A stretch of DNA of 56,321 bases from JACVCS01 sp038328575 (GTDB lineage Bacteria > Planctomycetota > Phycisphaerae > Phycisphaerales > UBA1924). The stretch spans positions 1 through 56,321 of the forward strand of contig JBBQMD010000013.1 of assembly GCA_038328575.1 (NCBI GenBank), read 5' to 3'. The notes under the pieces are model-generated. The model ran no database searches. It had not been told where the DNA came from and saw only the letters and a list, made by a program, of their open reading frames with translations. This document shows positions 49,054 through 56,321 of this stretch, piece after piece (the first letter of the stretch is position 1; every line of letters starts with the position of its first letter). The position numbers were made by a program, and so were the translations under genes.

Positions 49054-51246
49054 TCACTCTGACGAGCCGGTCGGCGAGGGCATGTCCCCGCTCGTGCTGG
49101 TCGAGACGGTGGAGCGCGGGTCGAGCTTCTGTGCGCGGTCGCGCAGCACCGTCGCCTTCTGCAACTCGCGCCGCGACTCGTGGATCTCCGCGAGCATGTT
49201 CAGCGGCTCGGGCGCCCGCGGATCAAGCTCTGACGCCAAGCGAAGCGAGGCCATGGCCTCCTCAACCATCCCGCTGTTGACCTGCGCCGTCGCCAAATCC
49301 ATGTGCAGGAGCGAGGACGCGGGAAACCGCTTGATCGCGTCGCGCGCCACGCGCAGGGCTTCGCTCGGCCGATTGACCGCCAAGTTGAACTCGATCGCGC
49401 CGCGCAGCGTCGGCACGTGGCGCGGCGCCGCTTTCTCGCCTGCGAGGTACAGACCCGCGGCGTCTTCCACGCGATTGCCGTTCGCCACGTACCGCATCGC
49501 CAGCGACCTGCGCGCGCCCTCGAGTTCTGGATGCAGCGTGACCAGACGCTGCACCTCCGCCTCTGACTGCGCGTCGGTGTCGCCCGCGGCGCTCATGAGC
49601 TGCGCCAACAGCAGCACGTCGCGGTCCACCGGCTCAATGTCGATCAGCGTGCGCAGGCTCTTCAGCGCCTCGGCGCGCTGGCCGGCGACCATGTGCAGCC
49701 ACGTCAGGCGCGCAAACAGCCGGCCCGAGCGAGTCAGGTTGGTCCCGCCATCGCGGATCGGCAGCACGGGTGTCAGCGTCTTGATGGCCTCAAGCGCGAG
49801 GCGCTGGTCGTCCCACGCTGGCGTATAGCCCGGCGCCAACACCTTCTCGCGCGTGACGCTCGTGCGGGCCATCAGGTGTGCGTACTGCACTGTGCCGATG
49901 CGATGCGCGGCGTTGAGGATCAGCCCGTGCAACGCCAGGAGCAGCGCGACCGTTGTCGCAGCCGCGAAGCCCCAGCCTGCCGGCGTGACACGCCCGGACT
50001 TCTTCAGTTGCCAGAACGGGCCGCGCACGTGCGTGTCCTGGCGCAGACGCGAACACACGTGGATCATGTATGTCACCACGCCCGCGATGCCCACCGCCAT
50101 CAACAGCGGCACCGAGCCATACAGCCCGCGATACGCCACGACCAGCAGGATCCCCACGACCAGGAGCACCAGCTCAGCGCGGAGCGTCAGGTCGTAGCGC
50201 GCGTTGCGCTTGCGCGTACTCTCGCTCATCGCCTCTTTCGAAACACGCGGCCCGATCAACACCGCCGGCTTGCCGAAGCCCACGTACAGCGCGTCCTTCG
50301 GGCACGCGCTCACGCAGTCCATGCACTTCATGCACCCCGGATTGACCACCGCCCCGAAATCACGCACCTCTTCGTTGACGCGCACGTTCGACGTACACAC
50401 CGCGGTGCAATGCCCGCACTGGTCGCACGCGTCGGTGACGCGGATGCGCATGGGGGACAGCCGATCGACGGGCGTGAAGAACCCGCCGTAAGGGCAGCCG
50501 TAGGTGCAGAAGCCCTTGGCGCCCAGGAAATACACGCTCGCGAAGCCGCAGATCAGCAGGAACGGGATGGCGATGTACCACTCGGGGAAGGTCGCCCAGA
50601 AGTTCTCGACGACGAAGTGCGGCTCAAAGCCCTGGGCCGGCCAGGGGCGCATCTCGCCGAACCACGCCGACCACTCCACCGGCAGCATCCAGCGCTTCAC
50701 GCCCGGGGCAATCTCCACCTGCTGGCCGAAGATTCGCGCCAGCACCTCGCGCCGGAACGTCGGCCACACGAACATGTAGAGCGCCAGCAACGTCGGCCCC
50801 CAGAGCAGCAGGCGCGAGCGCCAGGGCTTGGGATGCAGGCCCGCCCGCTTCATCAGCCAGCCGCAGAAATCCTGGAGCGCCACGATGTGGCACGCCCAGC
50901 CGCAGAACCAGCGCCCGAAGATGACCGTGGACAGGATCGCCACCGAGAACATGATGAACCCGGCGTTCAGCATCCCCGAGTCCAGCGTGAACATCGCCTC
51001 CGACGGCTCCATGGGCGAGAGCGTGCTGCGCTCGCCATCGCGCAGGCCCGACATGAGCCACTGCACCATGTGCGCGATGATGAGCAGATGGACGCCGATC
51101 AGCACCGCCGCGCGCCAGGGGCCCATCTTTGAATGGGGCTTCTGCCTGGGCGAGGGGAGGACCGTCAGCGCGATCGAGCCGTTGCCCGGCGCGCCGCCGG
51201 CACCCTTGCGGGCCGGCGGGTTACACGATGAGGGAGTGCTGCTCAT
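49054..51246 (-). CDS. NapH/NosR-like 4Fe-4S membrane protein with C-terminal TPR domain
   Basis: 730 aa. Four to six membrane helices in the first ~260 residues with the NapH-type motif GRWFCGWACH (~111-120) and CTYGCPYG (247-254); two 4Fe-4S sites CxxCxxCxxxC at 274-284 and 305-315; two more helices (~345-385, ~405-430); then ~300 periplasmic residues of TPR-like helical pairs (LARLTWLHMVAGQRAEAL, LLHMDLATAQVNSGMVEEAMASL). NapH-like proteins oxidise quinol and pass electrons outward; the TPR tail could bind a partner. Start at 51246, 12 nt after the stop of the MauE gene, which reads CTAAAACTCTCTCC before it, with no ribosome site. Convergent with dnaA (7 bp). Confidence 0.85.
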   Translation of the reverse strand: MSSTPSSCNPPARKGAGGAPGNGSIALTVLPSPRQKPHSKMGPWRAAVLIGVHLLIIAHMVQWLMSGLRDGERSTLSPMEPSEAMFTLDSGMLNAGFIMFSVAILSTVIFGRWFCGWACHIVALQDFCGWLMKRAGLHPKPWRSRLLLWGPTLLALYMFVWPTFRREVLARIFGQQVEIAPGVKRWMLPVEWSAWFGEMRPWPAQGFEPHFVVENFWATFPEWYIAIPFLLICGFASVYFLGAKGFCTYGCPYGGFFTPVDRLSPMRIRVTDACDQCGHCTAVCTSNVRVNEEVRDFGAVVNPGCMKCMDCVSACPKDALYVGFGKPAVLIGPRVSKEAMSESTRKRNARYDLTLRAELVLLVVGILLVVAYRGLYGSVPLLMAVGIAGVVTYMIHVCSRLRQDTHVRGPFWQLKKSGRVTPAGWGFAAATTVALLLALHGLILNAAHRIGTVQYAHLMARTSVTREKVLAPGYTPAWDDQRLALEAIKTLTPVLPIRDGGTNLTRSGRLFARLTWLHMVAGQRAEALKSLRTLIDIEPVDRDVLLLAQLMSAAGDTDAQSEAEVQRLVTLHPELEGARRSLAMRYVANGNRVEDAAGLYLAGEKAAPRHVPTLRGAIEFNLAVNRPSEALRVARDAIKRFPASSLLHMDLATAQVNSGMVEEAMASLRLASELDPRAPEPLNMLAEIHESRRELQKATVLRDRAQKLDPRSTVSTSTSGDMPSPTGSSE

Positions 51247-51258
51247 GCGGAGAGAGTT

Positions 51259-52197
51259 TTAGCGGCCGATGCGAACGTCGGTGACGACGCCGCGCTGGAA
51301 GGTGACGATGACGGGGACAGGTGCGTCGTACTGCGGGCCATCGATGAGCCGGAGCTTGTCGCACTCGGTGCAGGGCGCCTCAAACGGCTGGAGCTTGAGC
51401 GCCTCTTCGACGCCCGGCTGAAGCGGCATGTCAACCACCACCAGGCGCGTCCGCACGTCCTGCTTGGCCTCGCTCAGCGCCTTGATCACGTCGTAGCAGT
51501 GTGGGCACGTCCGCCGGTAGAAGACCCACGTCTGCCGGTCTTCGGGGAACGTCGCGGGCGAATAGCTCCGCCCGTCGGGCGCGCGGGGCGTGAAGTTGAA
51601 GATCGCCAGCCGATCCCAGGGCTGGCCCTGCCAGCGATACAGGTCCAGCGTTTGCGCCGTCGAGTAGCGCCCCTGGTAGCCGCGATGAACGCCCGCGAAG
51701 ACGCCGGCGATCACAAGGGCGCTCAGGGCGGTGATCACCAGCCACCGCGAGGTGCTGATGTCCGGGATCCGCTTGGCCCGCGGCAGGAACAGCGCCCCCG
51801 CCAACAACACCACATCAACTCCCAGCACGACCCAGGGCGAGATCTTCACCGAGCCGAAGCACCCGCACGAGGTCGCGCCGCTCAGCATCGCGTGCAGGAT
51901 CACGACGCAGAACGCCGCAAGCACGCCGATTGCCAAGGGACGCGCGTAGCGCCGATGCAGCAGCAGCATGACCACGATCACCAGTTCGAGAGCGACGGTG
52001 ATGAGGAACGCCTGCTGAAGCACGCTCGGGTTCGACATACCCGGGATGTAGGCGTAGATCGGGGGCAGGTCGGCGACCGAGCCCGCGAGATACTTGAACG
52101 CGGAGCCAGCAAGGATCCACAGGGGGACGATAAAGCGAACGAGCCAGTCCGCCGCCTTGGGGGCGGGGACTGGCTCGTTGATGTTCGCGATGCTCAT
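51259..52197 (-). CDS. MauE/DoxX-type membrane protein fused to a thioredoxin-like domain
   Basis: 312 aa. Four helices (~20-140) with the MauE-type SGATSCGCFGSVK (Cys111, Cys113), a fifth at ~150-170, then an extracytoplasmic thioredoxin-like domain with CxxC CPHC (231-234, VFYRRTCPHCYDVI) and another pair CTEC (276-279). MauE-like proteins move reducing or oxidising equivalents across the membrane. The gene lies just upstream of the FeS/TPR gene in the same direction; together they could link quinol to thiols outside the membrane. ATG 52197, TACGCT 6 nt upstream, no ribosome site. Confidence 0.85.
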   Translation of the reverse strand: MSIANINEPVPAPKAADWLVRFIVPLWILAGSAFKYLAGSVADLPPIYAYIPGMSNPSVLQQAFLITVALELVIVVMLLLHRRYARPLAIGVLAAFCVVILHAMLSGATSCGCFGSVKISPWVVLGVDVVLLAGALFLPRAKRIPDISTSRWLVITALSALVIAGVFAGVHRGYQGRYSTAQTLDLYRWQGQPWDRLAIFNFTPRAPDGRSYSPATFPEDRQTWVFYRRTCPHCYDVIKALSEAKQDVRTRLVVVDMPLQPGVEEALKLQPFEAPCTECDKLRLIDGPQYDAPVPVIVTFQRGVVTDVRIGR

Positions 52198-52203
52198 GCG
52201 ATG

Positions 52204-52209
52204 AGCGTA
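52204..52209 (-). promoter_or_regulatory. TACGCT -10 element, leaderless start of the MauE gene
   Basis: TANNNT hexamer on the minus strand 6 nt before the start at 52197, in the 34-bp gap after the dockerin gene. Suggests an internal promoter rather than simple read-through. Confidence 0.45.
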
Positions 52210-52231
52210 TGTCGTTGGAGGTGGGTGTTAC

Positions 52232-54136
52232 TTAGAGGAAGAAGTTGTAGAAGAAGCAGTTGTAATCGCCCTCGGTCACGCCGTTGTTCGGCGAGATCGA
52301 CGGTGCGCCAATCGGGTCGCCGTTGTCGCGGGCAATGTCGGCGGGGGAATCGGCGGTCGGGTCAGCGAAGAACGTGGAGAAGAACAGGTTGTAGTCCGCC
52401 TCGGACACGCCGCCCGAGCCGCTGCGGAAGGGGCCGGCGGCGGTGGTGATGATGGGCGCGGCGCTGCCGTCATTCAGAGCGATGTCGGCGGGGTTCTTCG
52501 GGACGATCATGTCCGCTGCAACGAGGGCCAGCGCCGTGCCCGTGCGGCGCATCTCGACGTTGGCCTGACCGTTGCCGGTTGGCGCCGCGTCGCTATCAAA
52601 CCAGAAGGTGAACATGCGCCCCCAACGCAGGGTGTTGGGAAGGAAGCCCGAGGGAGCCGTCGGCGGCGTAAAGCGGATGACGCCCGCCGGGTCGACCGAC
52701 ATGGACCAGTCGGTGTTGGCGTCGGGCGTGTTAGCGTCTGCGGGCGGCGCGGACGGATCGACGGCGCTGTGGTAGCCGGGGTCCGCAGAGCGGGGCTGAG
52801 CGAAGCCGAAGTTGGTCGCGCCGGTGAGGCGGGGAACAACGAGCTCGAACGCGTTGATCTCGCGATCAAGGTCGAGGTTGTACACGCAGTACTCGTAGCG
52901 AAGGCCGCCGTCCGGACGCGAAACGACGCGGCTAGAGACGTACGCAGTGCCCTCGGCGTTCGGAGCGAACGCGGCCTGGCGATCACCCCAACCGAGCATG
53001 ACCGGGCCGAAGATGTGGCGGCTGTCGTAGTGGAAGTTGCCCGAGCTCACGCCCGATGCGGTGGTCGCACCCGTGAGGCCCGTCACCTCAAAGCGGCGGT
53101 ACGCGATGTTGTTGAACTTGTACCGGTCGCCGTTGGTGACGTAGTAGCCCTCAACGAAGAACCGGCCAGTAGAGCCGAGCGCCGCGGGCTTGATCTTCTC
53201 GACGTTGAAGTTGTTCAGCTTCCACGCCTGGGTGGTGCCCGTAAACGTGTAGTTGCGAGCGCCGAGGCCGGGCTGCGTGGTCGCGACGTTCGTCTTCACG
53301 TCCCTGTAAGTCGCGGAGCCGTCGCGATTCATCAGGTTGTGCCAGGAGCCTTGCTGCGACCAGCCGATCGTGCCGGGATCGGCGGCGGTGCCAGCGGGGG
53401 CGTTGGGCTTGATCTCTGAGCGGGGGCCGACGTCATCGGCCGCGACGTTCAAGCCGGAACCGTAGGTGTCAGAGCAGTTGGCACCAAGGAGGTCGTTGCT
53501 GGGGCCACTGCAGCTGGTGATGCCGCAGCGAACCTGCCCGATGTCAATCGTCGTCGGATTCACGACCGTGCCGACGGCAGTCAGCGGCGTGACGACCGCG
53601 TTCTGCGTGGCGGACGCGGCGAACCAGCCGTGCTTCACCCACGCGGCGCCGAGCTGCTCAAGCCGCCCGTCGCTGGTGGTGCGGAAGGTGTTGATCGCGA
53701 TGTACGGGTGGCGCCCGCCGCGGGCGTCGTTGGTCGGCAGTGCGCCATCCCACGCCTGCCACCACTCGGGGTTTGGCTGGGCGTAGAAGGTGCCGTCAAT
53801 GGTCTGACCGGTGTTGTTCGGTCGGGTGTTGCAGGAGACGGTGGTCGCCGACATGACGACATTCGGCGTGGGCTTGCCCGCAGAGTCTGCGGTGTAGATG
53901 CCCAGGTTCGAGCCAGCAGAGTAGCGGGCGGCGGGCTGGCCCGCGAGGCCGGTGCCGGACACGCGAGTGGGGGTGCCGGTGCCGTGCGCGATGGCGGAGA
54001 TCGAGAGGTCCAGTCCCGACGTGTTGTCGGGCGCTCGATCGTTGCCGAAGGACGAGTTCGCCACGGATCGCGAGCCGCTGTACAGCAGCCCAGCGGTCGT
54101 CACCAAAAACAGCGCAAGGGGAATGCTTTTCTTCAT
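52232..54136 (-). CDS. Secreted GC-type dockerin-domain protein
   Basis: 634 aa. Signal peptide ~1-26 (KKSIPLALFLVTTAG), a ~490-residue beta-rich body with scattered cysteines (VSCNTRPNN, RCGITSCSG, ANCSDTYGS) and conserved-looking YSAGSNLGIYTADS, GWGDRQAAFAP, FELVVPRLTG, then two dockerin-type repeats GVSEADYNLFFSTFF and NNGVTEGDYNCFFYNFFL at the extreme C-terminus. Unlike the other two in the window it ends FFL rather than FF-GC. ATG 54136 follows AGGAG. Same direction as, and 34 bp upstream of, the MauE gene. Confidence 0.85.
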   Translation of the reverse strand: MKKSIPLALFLVTTAGLLYSGSRSVANSSFGNDRAPDNTSGLDLSISAIAHGTGTPTRVSGTGLAGQPAARYSAGSNLGIYTADSAGKPTPNVVMSATTVSCNTRPNNTGQTIDGTFYAQPNPEWWQAWDGALPTNDARGGRHPYIAINTFRTTSDGRLEQLGAAWVKHGWFAASATQNAVVTPLTAVGTVVNPTTIDIGQVRCGITSCSGPSNDLLGANCSDTYGSGLNVAADDVGPRSEIKPNAPAGTAADPGTIGWSQQGSWHNLMNRDGSATYRDVKTNVATTQPGLGARNYTFTGTTQAWKLNNFNVEKIKPAALGSTGRFFVEGYYVTNGDRYKFNNIAYRRFEVTGLTGATTASGVSSGNFHYDSRHIFGPVMLGWGDRQAAFAPNAEGTAYVSSRVVSRPDGGLRYEYCVYNLDLDREINAFELVVPRLTGATNFGFAQPRSADPGYHSAVDPSAPPADANTPDANTDWSMSVDPAGVIRFTPPTAPSGFLPNTLRWGRMFTFWFDSDAAPTGNGQANVEMRRTGTALALVAADMIVPKNPADIALNDGSAAPIITTAAGPFRSGSGGVSEADYNLFFSTFFADPTADSPADIARDNGDPIGAPSISPNNGVTEGDYNCFFYNFFL

Positions 54137-54283
54137 TCGAGACGTCTCCTGATTGGCGAACGCACCCAAAGACCCAGAAAGCCACGAGAGGGCTGCTTGA
54201 AGATACAACGAAGTTCCGGTCAGGGTCCACGGTTTCCCCGCGCTCCCCATGATTTCCCGGATTCACACGCGCAATCGGGTAGA

Positions 54284-55174
54284 TTACCTCCCCGAAATGG
54301 GGCATCCGGACGGGCGTGTGGACTCCCCGTAGGTGCCTCCGAGGCGATCCCGGATCGCCCACAGGTCCGGGTAGAGCTTGTTGCCGATGGTGGAATACAG
54401 GTATTTGGCGCCGCTGGAGCCCCCCGTACCGCCCAGGCCGCCGATCATGCGTTCCACCATCTTGACGTGGTGAAACCGCCACAGGCTCATCCGCTCGTCA
54501 AACTCTAAAAAGTGCTCGCACACCAGGAAAATTGGGTAGTGAGCCTCGGTGTTGTGATACACCTGGAGCAGCGCCTCAACCACCCTATCATCCCCCTGAT
54601 ACTGCTCGGTGAAGTTCCGGTTCAAGATCTCGGCGGGGATCGCTAGCCCGGCCCGCGCGAGAAACTTGAGCAGGTGGTCAAATAGCGTCGGGCGGGCTAG
54701 CGAGGCCTCCATCTCTTTGCGAGACGCCTCGTCTTCACCAACCAGCCCCAGCACCTTGGCGTTTTTATAGCCCGCAAGAAACTCCATATGCCGGAACTGG
54801 ATCGACTGGAAACCCGAGGCCGGGCGCAGGTGGTCGCGAAACTTGGCAAAGTCCACCGAGAACATCGTCTCCAGCAGCGGGAGCTGGTCAATCAGCAGGT
54901 GCTGGATCGCGTGCACCCGCGTAAACAACTGGGCGGCCCGCAGAGGGCGGTCCTCATCCAGAAAGTCGCAGATGCCGCGCAGCTCGTGGAGCGTCTGCTT
55001 GAACCACAGCTCGTAGACCTGATGGCTGATGATGAACAGCAGCTCGTCGCGATGCACCGGGCGCGACAGCTCGTTCTGGAGTTGAAGCAACTCGGGGATC
55101 TTGAGATAGCTCCCGTAGCTGACTTTGCCCGGGGGCACCGGCGCGGCGGAGCGATCAGGGTCGTGCGTGGTCAT
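54284..55174 (-). CDS. kynA: Tryptophan 2,3-dioxygenase
   Basis: 296-aa heme enzyme opening the indole ring of L-tryptophan to N-formylkynurenine. Motifs: YGSYLKIPELLQLQNELS, FIISHQVYELWFKQTLHEL, SVDFAKFRDHLRPASGFQSIQFR (substrate site Phe/Arg), the heme-ligand histidine region LWRFHHVKMVERMIG and GTGGSSGAKYL. Length is near the usual ~280. Start ATG 55174; TACGAT 5 nt upstream, no ribosome site. No kynureninase or formamidase gene in the window; upstream gene is divergent. Confidence 0.96.
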   Translation of the reverse strand: MTTHDPDRSAAPVPPGKVSYGSYLKIPELLQLQNELSRPVHRDELLFIISHQVYELWFKQTLHELRGICDFLDEDRPLRAAQLFTRVHAIQHLLIDQLPLLETMFSVDFAKFRDHLRPASGFQSIQFRHMEFLAGYKNAKVLGLVGEDEASRKEMEASLARPTLFDHLLKFLARAGLAIPAEILNRNFTEQYQGDDRVVEALLQVYHNTEAHYPIFLVCEHFLEFDERMSLWRFHHVKMVERMIGGLGGTGGSSGAKYLYSTIGNKLYPDLWAIRDRLGGTYGESTRPSGCPISGR

Positions 55175-55179
55175 TCTTC

Positions 55180-55185
55180 ATCGTA
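55180..55185 (-). promoter_or_regulatory. TACGAT -10 element, leaderless start of kynA
   Basis: TANNNT hexamer on the minus strand 5 nt before the ATG at 55174. Confidence 0.4.
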
Positions 55186-55269
55186 GTGCCTTCGCCTCCC
55201 GGCTTTCGGCACGACACACACCGCCGATTTCGCGTGTCCGCAGCGAACCCGCGCTCTCCCGCCCAGTTG

Positions 55270-55297
55270 TTCAACCCGCCGCGCTTGGCTGTATGAT
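55270..55297 (+). promoter_or_regulatory. Candidate promoter of the aldehyde-dehydrogenase-like gene
   Basis: TTCAAC, 16-nt spacer, TATGAT (5 of 6 to consensus). About 73 bp before the start at 55370. Confidence 0.45.
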
Positions 55298-55369
55298 CTT
55301 CGCAGCGGCGTCGCGCCCGCGAGGTGCCATCTCAGGACCCACGCGTCGCGCGATCAGCGAAAGGCGGGC

Positions 55370-56239
55370 ATGATGAGCGAGCGGCTGGGCGTGATGAAGA
55401 CTTACAAGCTGTTCATCAATGGCGCGATGCCGCGCTCGGAGTCGGGGCGTTCCGAGCCGATCCGCGATCGCGTGGGCGGCGTGCTTGGGCACTCCAGCAA
55501 GGCCAGCCGCAAGGACCTGCGCGACGCGGTCGTCGCGGCTCGCGCCGGGCTCTCAAAGTGGAAGGGCGCGACGCCCTACAACCGCGGGCAGGTCATTTAT
55601 CGCATGGCGGAGATGCTCGAGGCCCGCCGCGCCGAGTTCGTTGAACTGCTCACGCTCGCGGGCAACAGCGAGCCGGACGCCCAGCGCGAGGTGACCACCA
55701 GCGTCGATCGACTCGTGGCGTTCGCTGGCTGGGCCGATAAGTATGCCCAGGTGCTGGGGTGCCAGAACCCCGTTGCCGGGCCGTATTGGAACATCACGGT
55801 GCCAGAGCCAACCGGCGTGGTCGGCGTCGTGTGCCCGACCACCCCCGCGCTATTGGGGCTGGTGGCGCTCATCGCGCCGGTGATCGTCTCGGGCAACGCC
55901 TGCGTCGTCGTCAGCGAGGCCTTCGCGCCCGTGGTCAGCGTCTTTGGCGAAGTGCTCGCTACCAGCGATCTGCCCGGCGGCGTGATCAACTTGCTCACCG
56001 GCTCGCTGGACGAGCTCGTCCCCGTCATGGCCAAGCATCGCGACATCGACGCGATCCACGCCCACGCTCTCACGCCCGCGCTCAGCCAGACCTGCCTCGA
56101 AGGCGCAGCAGACAACCTCAAGCGCGTCAAGCTCCGCCCCAACACGATCGACTTGAGCCAGAGCGCCGCGTGCGAGTCGGCATGGTGGATCGAGTCGTGT
56201 GGGGAGTTCAAGACGGCGTGGCATCCGACAGGGGCGTGA
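55370..56239 (+). CDS. Short aldehyde dehydrogenase-like protein (lacks the catalytic half)
   Basis: 289 aa, against 450-500 for the family. The N-terminal cofactor domain is clear: YKLFINGAM, KASRKDLRDAVVAARAG, WKGATPYNRGQVIYRMAE, EPTGVVGVVCP, VSGNACVVVSEAFAPV and LPGGVINLLTG. After ~residue 215 it should enter the catalytic domain with the Glu and Cys nucleophile, but it has only IDAIHAHALTPALSQTCLEGAADN and a tail ending IESCGEFKTAWHPTGA. The stop is followed by non-coding poly-C, so the short form seems genuine or is a decayed gene. GAAAGGCGGG precedes the ATG. Enzyme activity not expected without a partner. Confidence 0.72.
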   Translation: MMSERLGVMKTYKLFINGAMPRSESGRSEPIRDRVGGVLGHSSKASRKDLRDAVVAARAGLSKWKGATPYNRGQVIYRMAEMLEARRAEFVELLTLAGNSEPDAQREVTTSVDRLVAFAGWADKYAQVLGCQNPVAGPYWNITVPEPTGVVGVVCPTTPALLGLVALIAPVIVSGNACVVVSEAFAPVVSVFGEVLATSDLPGGVINLLTGSLDELVPVMAKHRDIDAIHAHALTPALSQTCLEGAADNLKRVKLRPNTIDLSQSAACESAWWIESCGEFKTAWHPTGA

Positions 56240-56321
56240 CGTGCCCCCCCCCCCCCAACACCGGCGGGGGGGCGGCCCCCAACACCCCCCCCCCCCCCCA
56301 CACCGCGGGGGCGCCCGTCGA
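56240..56321. other. Terminal poly-C/G sequence, no gene
   Basis: Long cytosine and guanine runs (14-18 C) to the window end. I read this as low-complexity sequence that may be a read or contig-end artefact. Confidence 0.5.

Overview
The window is a GC-rich (about two-thirds G+C by eye) bacterial chromosome segment. It most likely comes from a planctomycete of the Phycisphaerae type. The basis is three large secreted proteins ending in paired GVTEGDYN-x-FF...FF(D/N)GC repeats (the GC-type dockerin seen in Phycisphaerales), two secreted proteins with PEP-CTERM-like PAPG/PSPG-TM-RRRR tails, a conserved planctomycete hypothetical at 45134-45769, and planctomycete-style versions of RecA, PheT and DnaA. 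The content is mostly ordinary chromosome: I see no phage, transposase, CRISPR array or rRNA, and one tRNA (Leu-CAA).

Layout. 1-9.6 kb: 5' part of atpD (-), M16 protease (+), pheT (-), DUF255/thioredoxin-DsbD-alpha fusion (-), SOUL lipoprotein (+). 9.6-17.7 kb: DUF3467 (-), PEP-CTERM-like protein (+), tRNA-Leu (-), dockerin protein (-), rseP-like protease (-), thioredoxin and DsbD-alpha pair (-), rhodanese-like lipoprotein (+). 17.8-22.8 kb: giant DUF11/dockerin protein (+) with an internal 780-bp tandem duplication. 22.9-31 kb: ribD, recA with a long disordered N-terminus, DUF4259, M19 dipeptidase (all +), FAD reductase (-), second PEP-CTERM-like protein (+), rpmA (+). 31-38.9 kb: kdsA (-), secreted helical-repeat protein (+), DegT aminotransferase (+), then a tightly overlapping membrane protein / 103-aa protein / GT-B glycosyltransferase operon (+). 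38.9-45.8 kb: xerD (-), flagellin (-), accA (+), inactive M16-like protein (+), conserved hypothetical (-). 45.9-56.3 kb: GNAT (+), dnaA-like (+), 4Fe-4S/TPR and MauE-thioredoxin pair with an upstream dockerin protein (-), tryptophan 2,3-dioxygenase (-), short aldehyde-dehydrogenase-like gene (+), then poly-C sequence at the end.

Two genome-scale patterns cut across these genes. (1) Roughly a third of the genes have no Shine-Dalgarno sequence but carry a TANNNT hexamer 5-9 nt before the start codon, the arrangement expected for leaderless mRNAs; the same hexamer sits just before the tRNA gene, where no ribosome site is needed. (2) Many intergenic gaps, often beginning right after a stop codon, contain 7-bp-period (sometimes 8- or 14-bp) degenerate tandem repeats. 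Several families recur at distant loci in both orientations, resembling the heptamer STRR repeats of filamentous cyanobacteria. Functionally the window is rich in envelope biology: extracytoplasmic thiol redox proteins (DUF255-DsbD-alpha, DsbD-alpha/thioredoxin, MauE-Trx with a NapH-like FeS protein), membrane proteolysis (RseP, M16), surface anchoring tails, LPS precursor synthesis (KdsA) and motility (flagellin).
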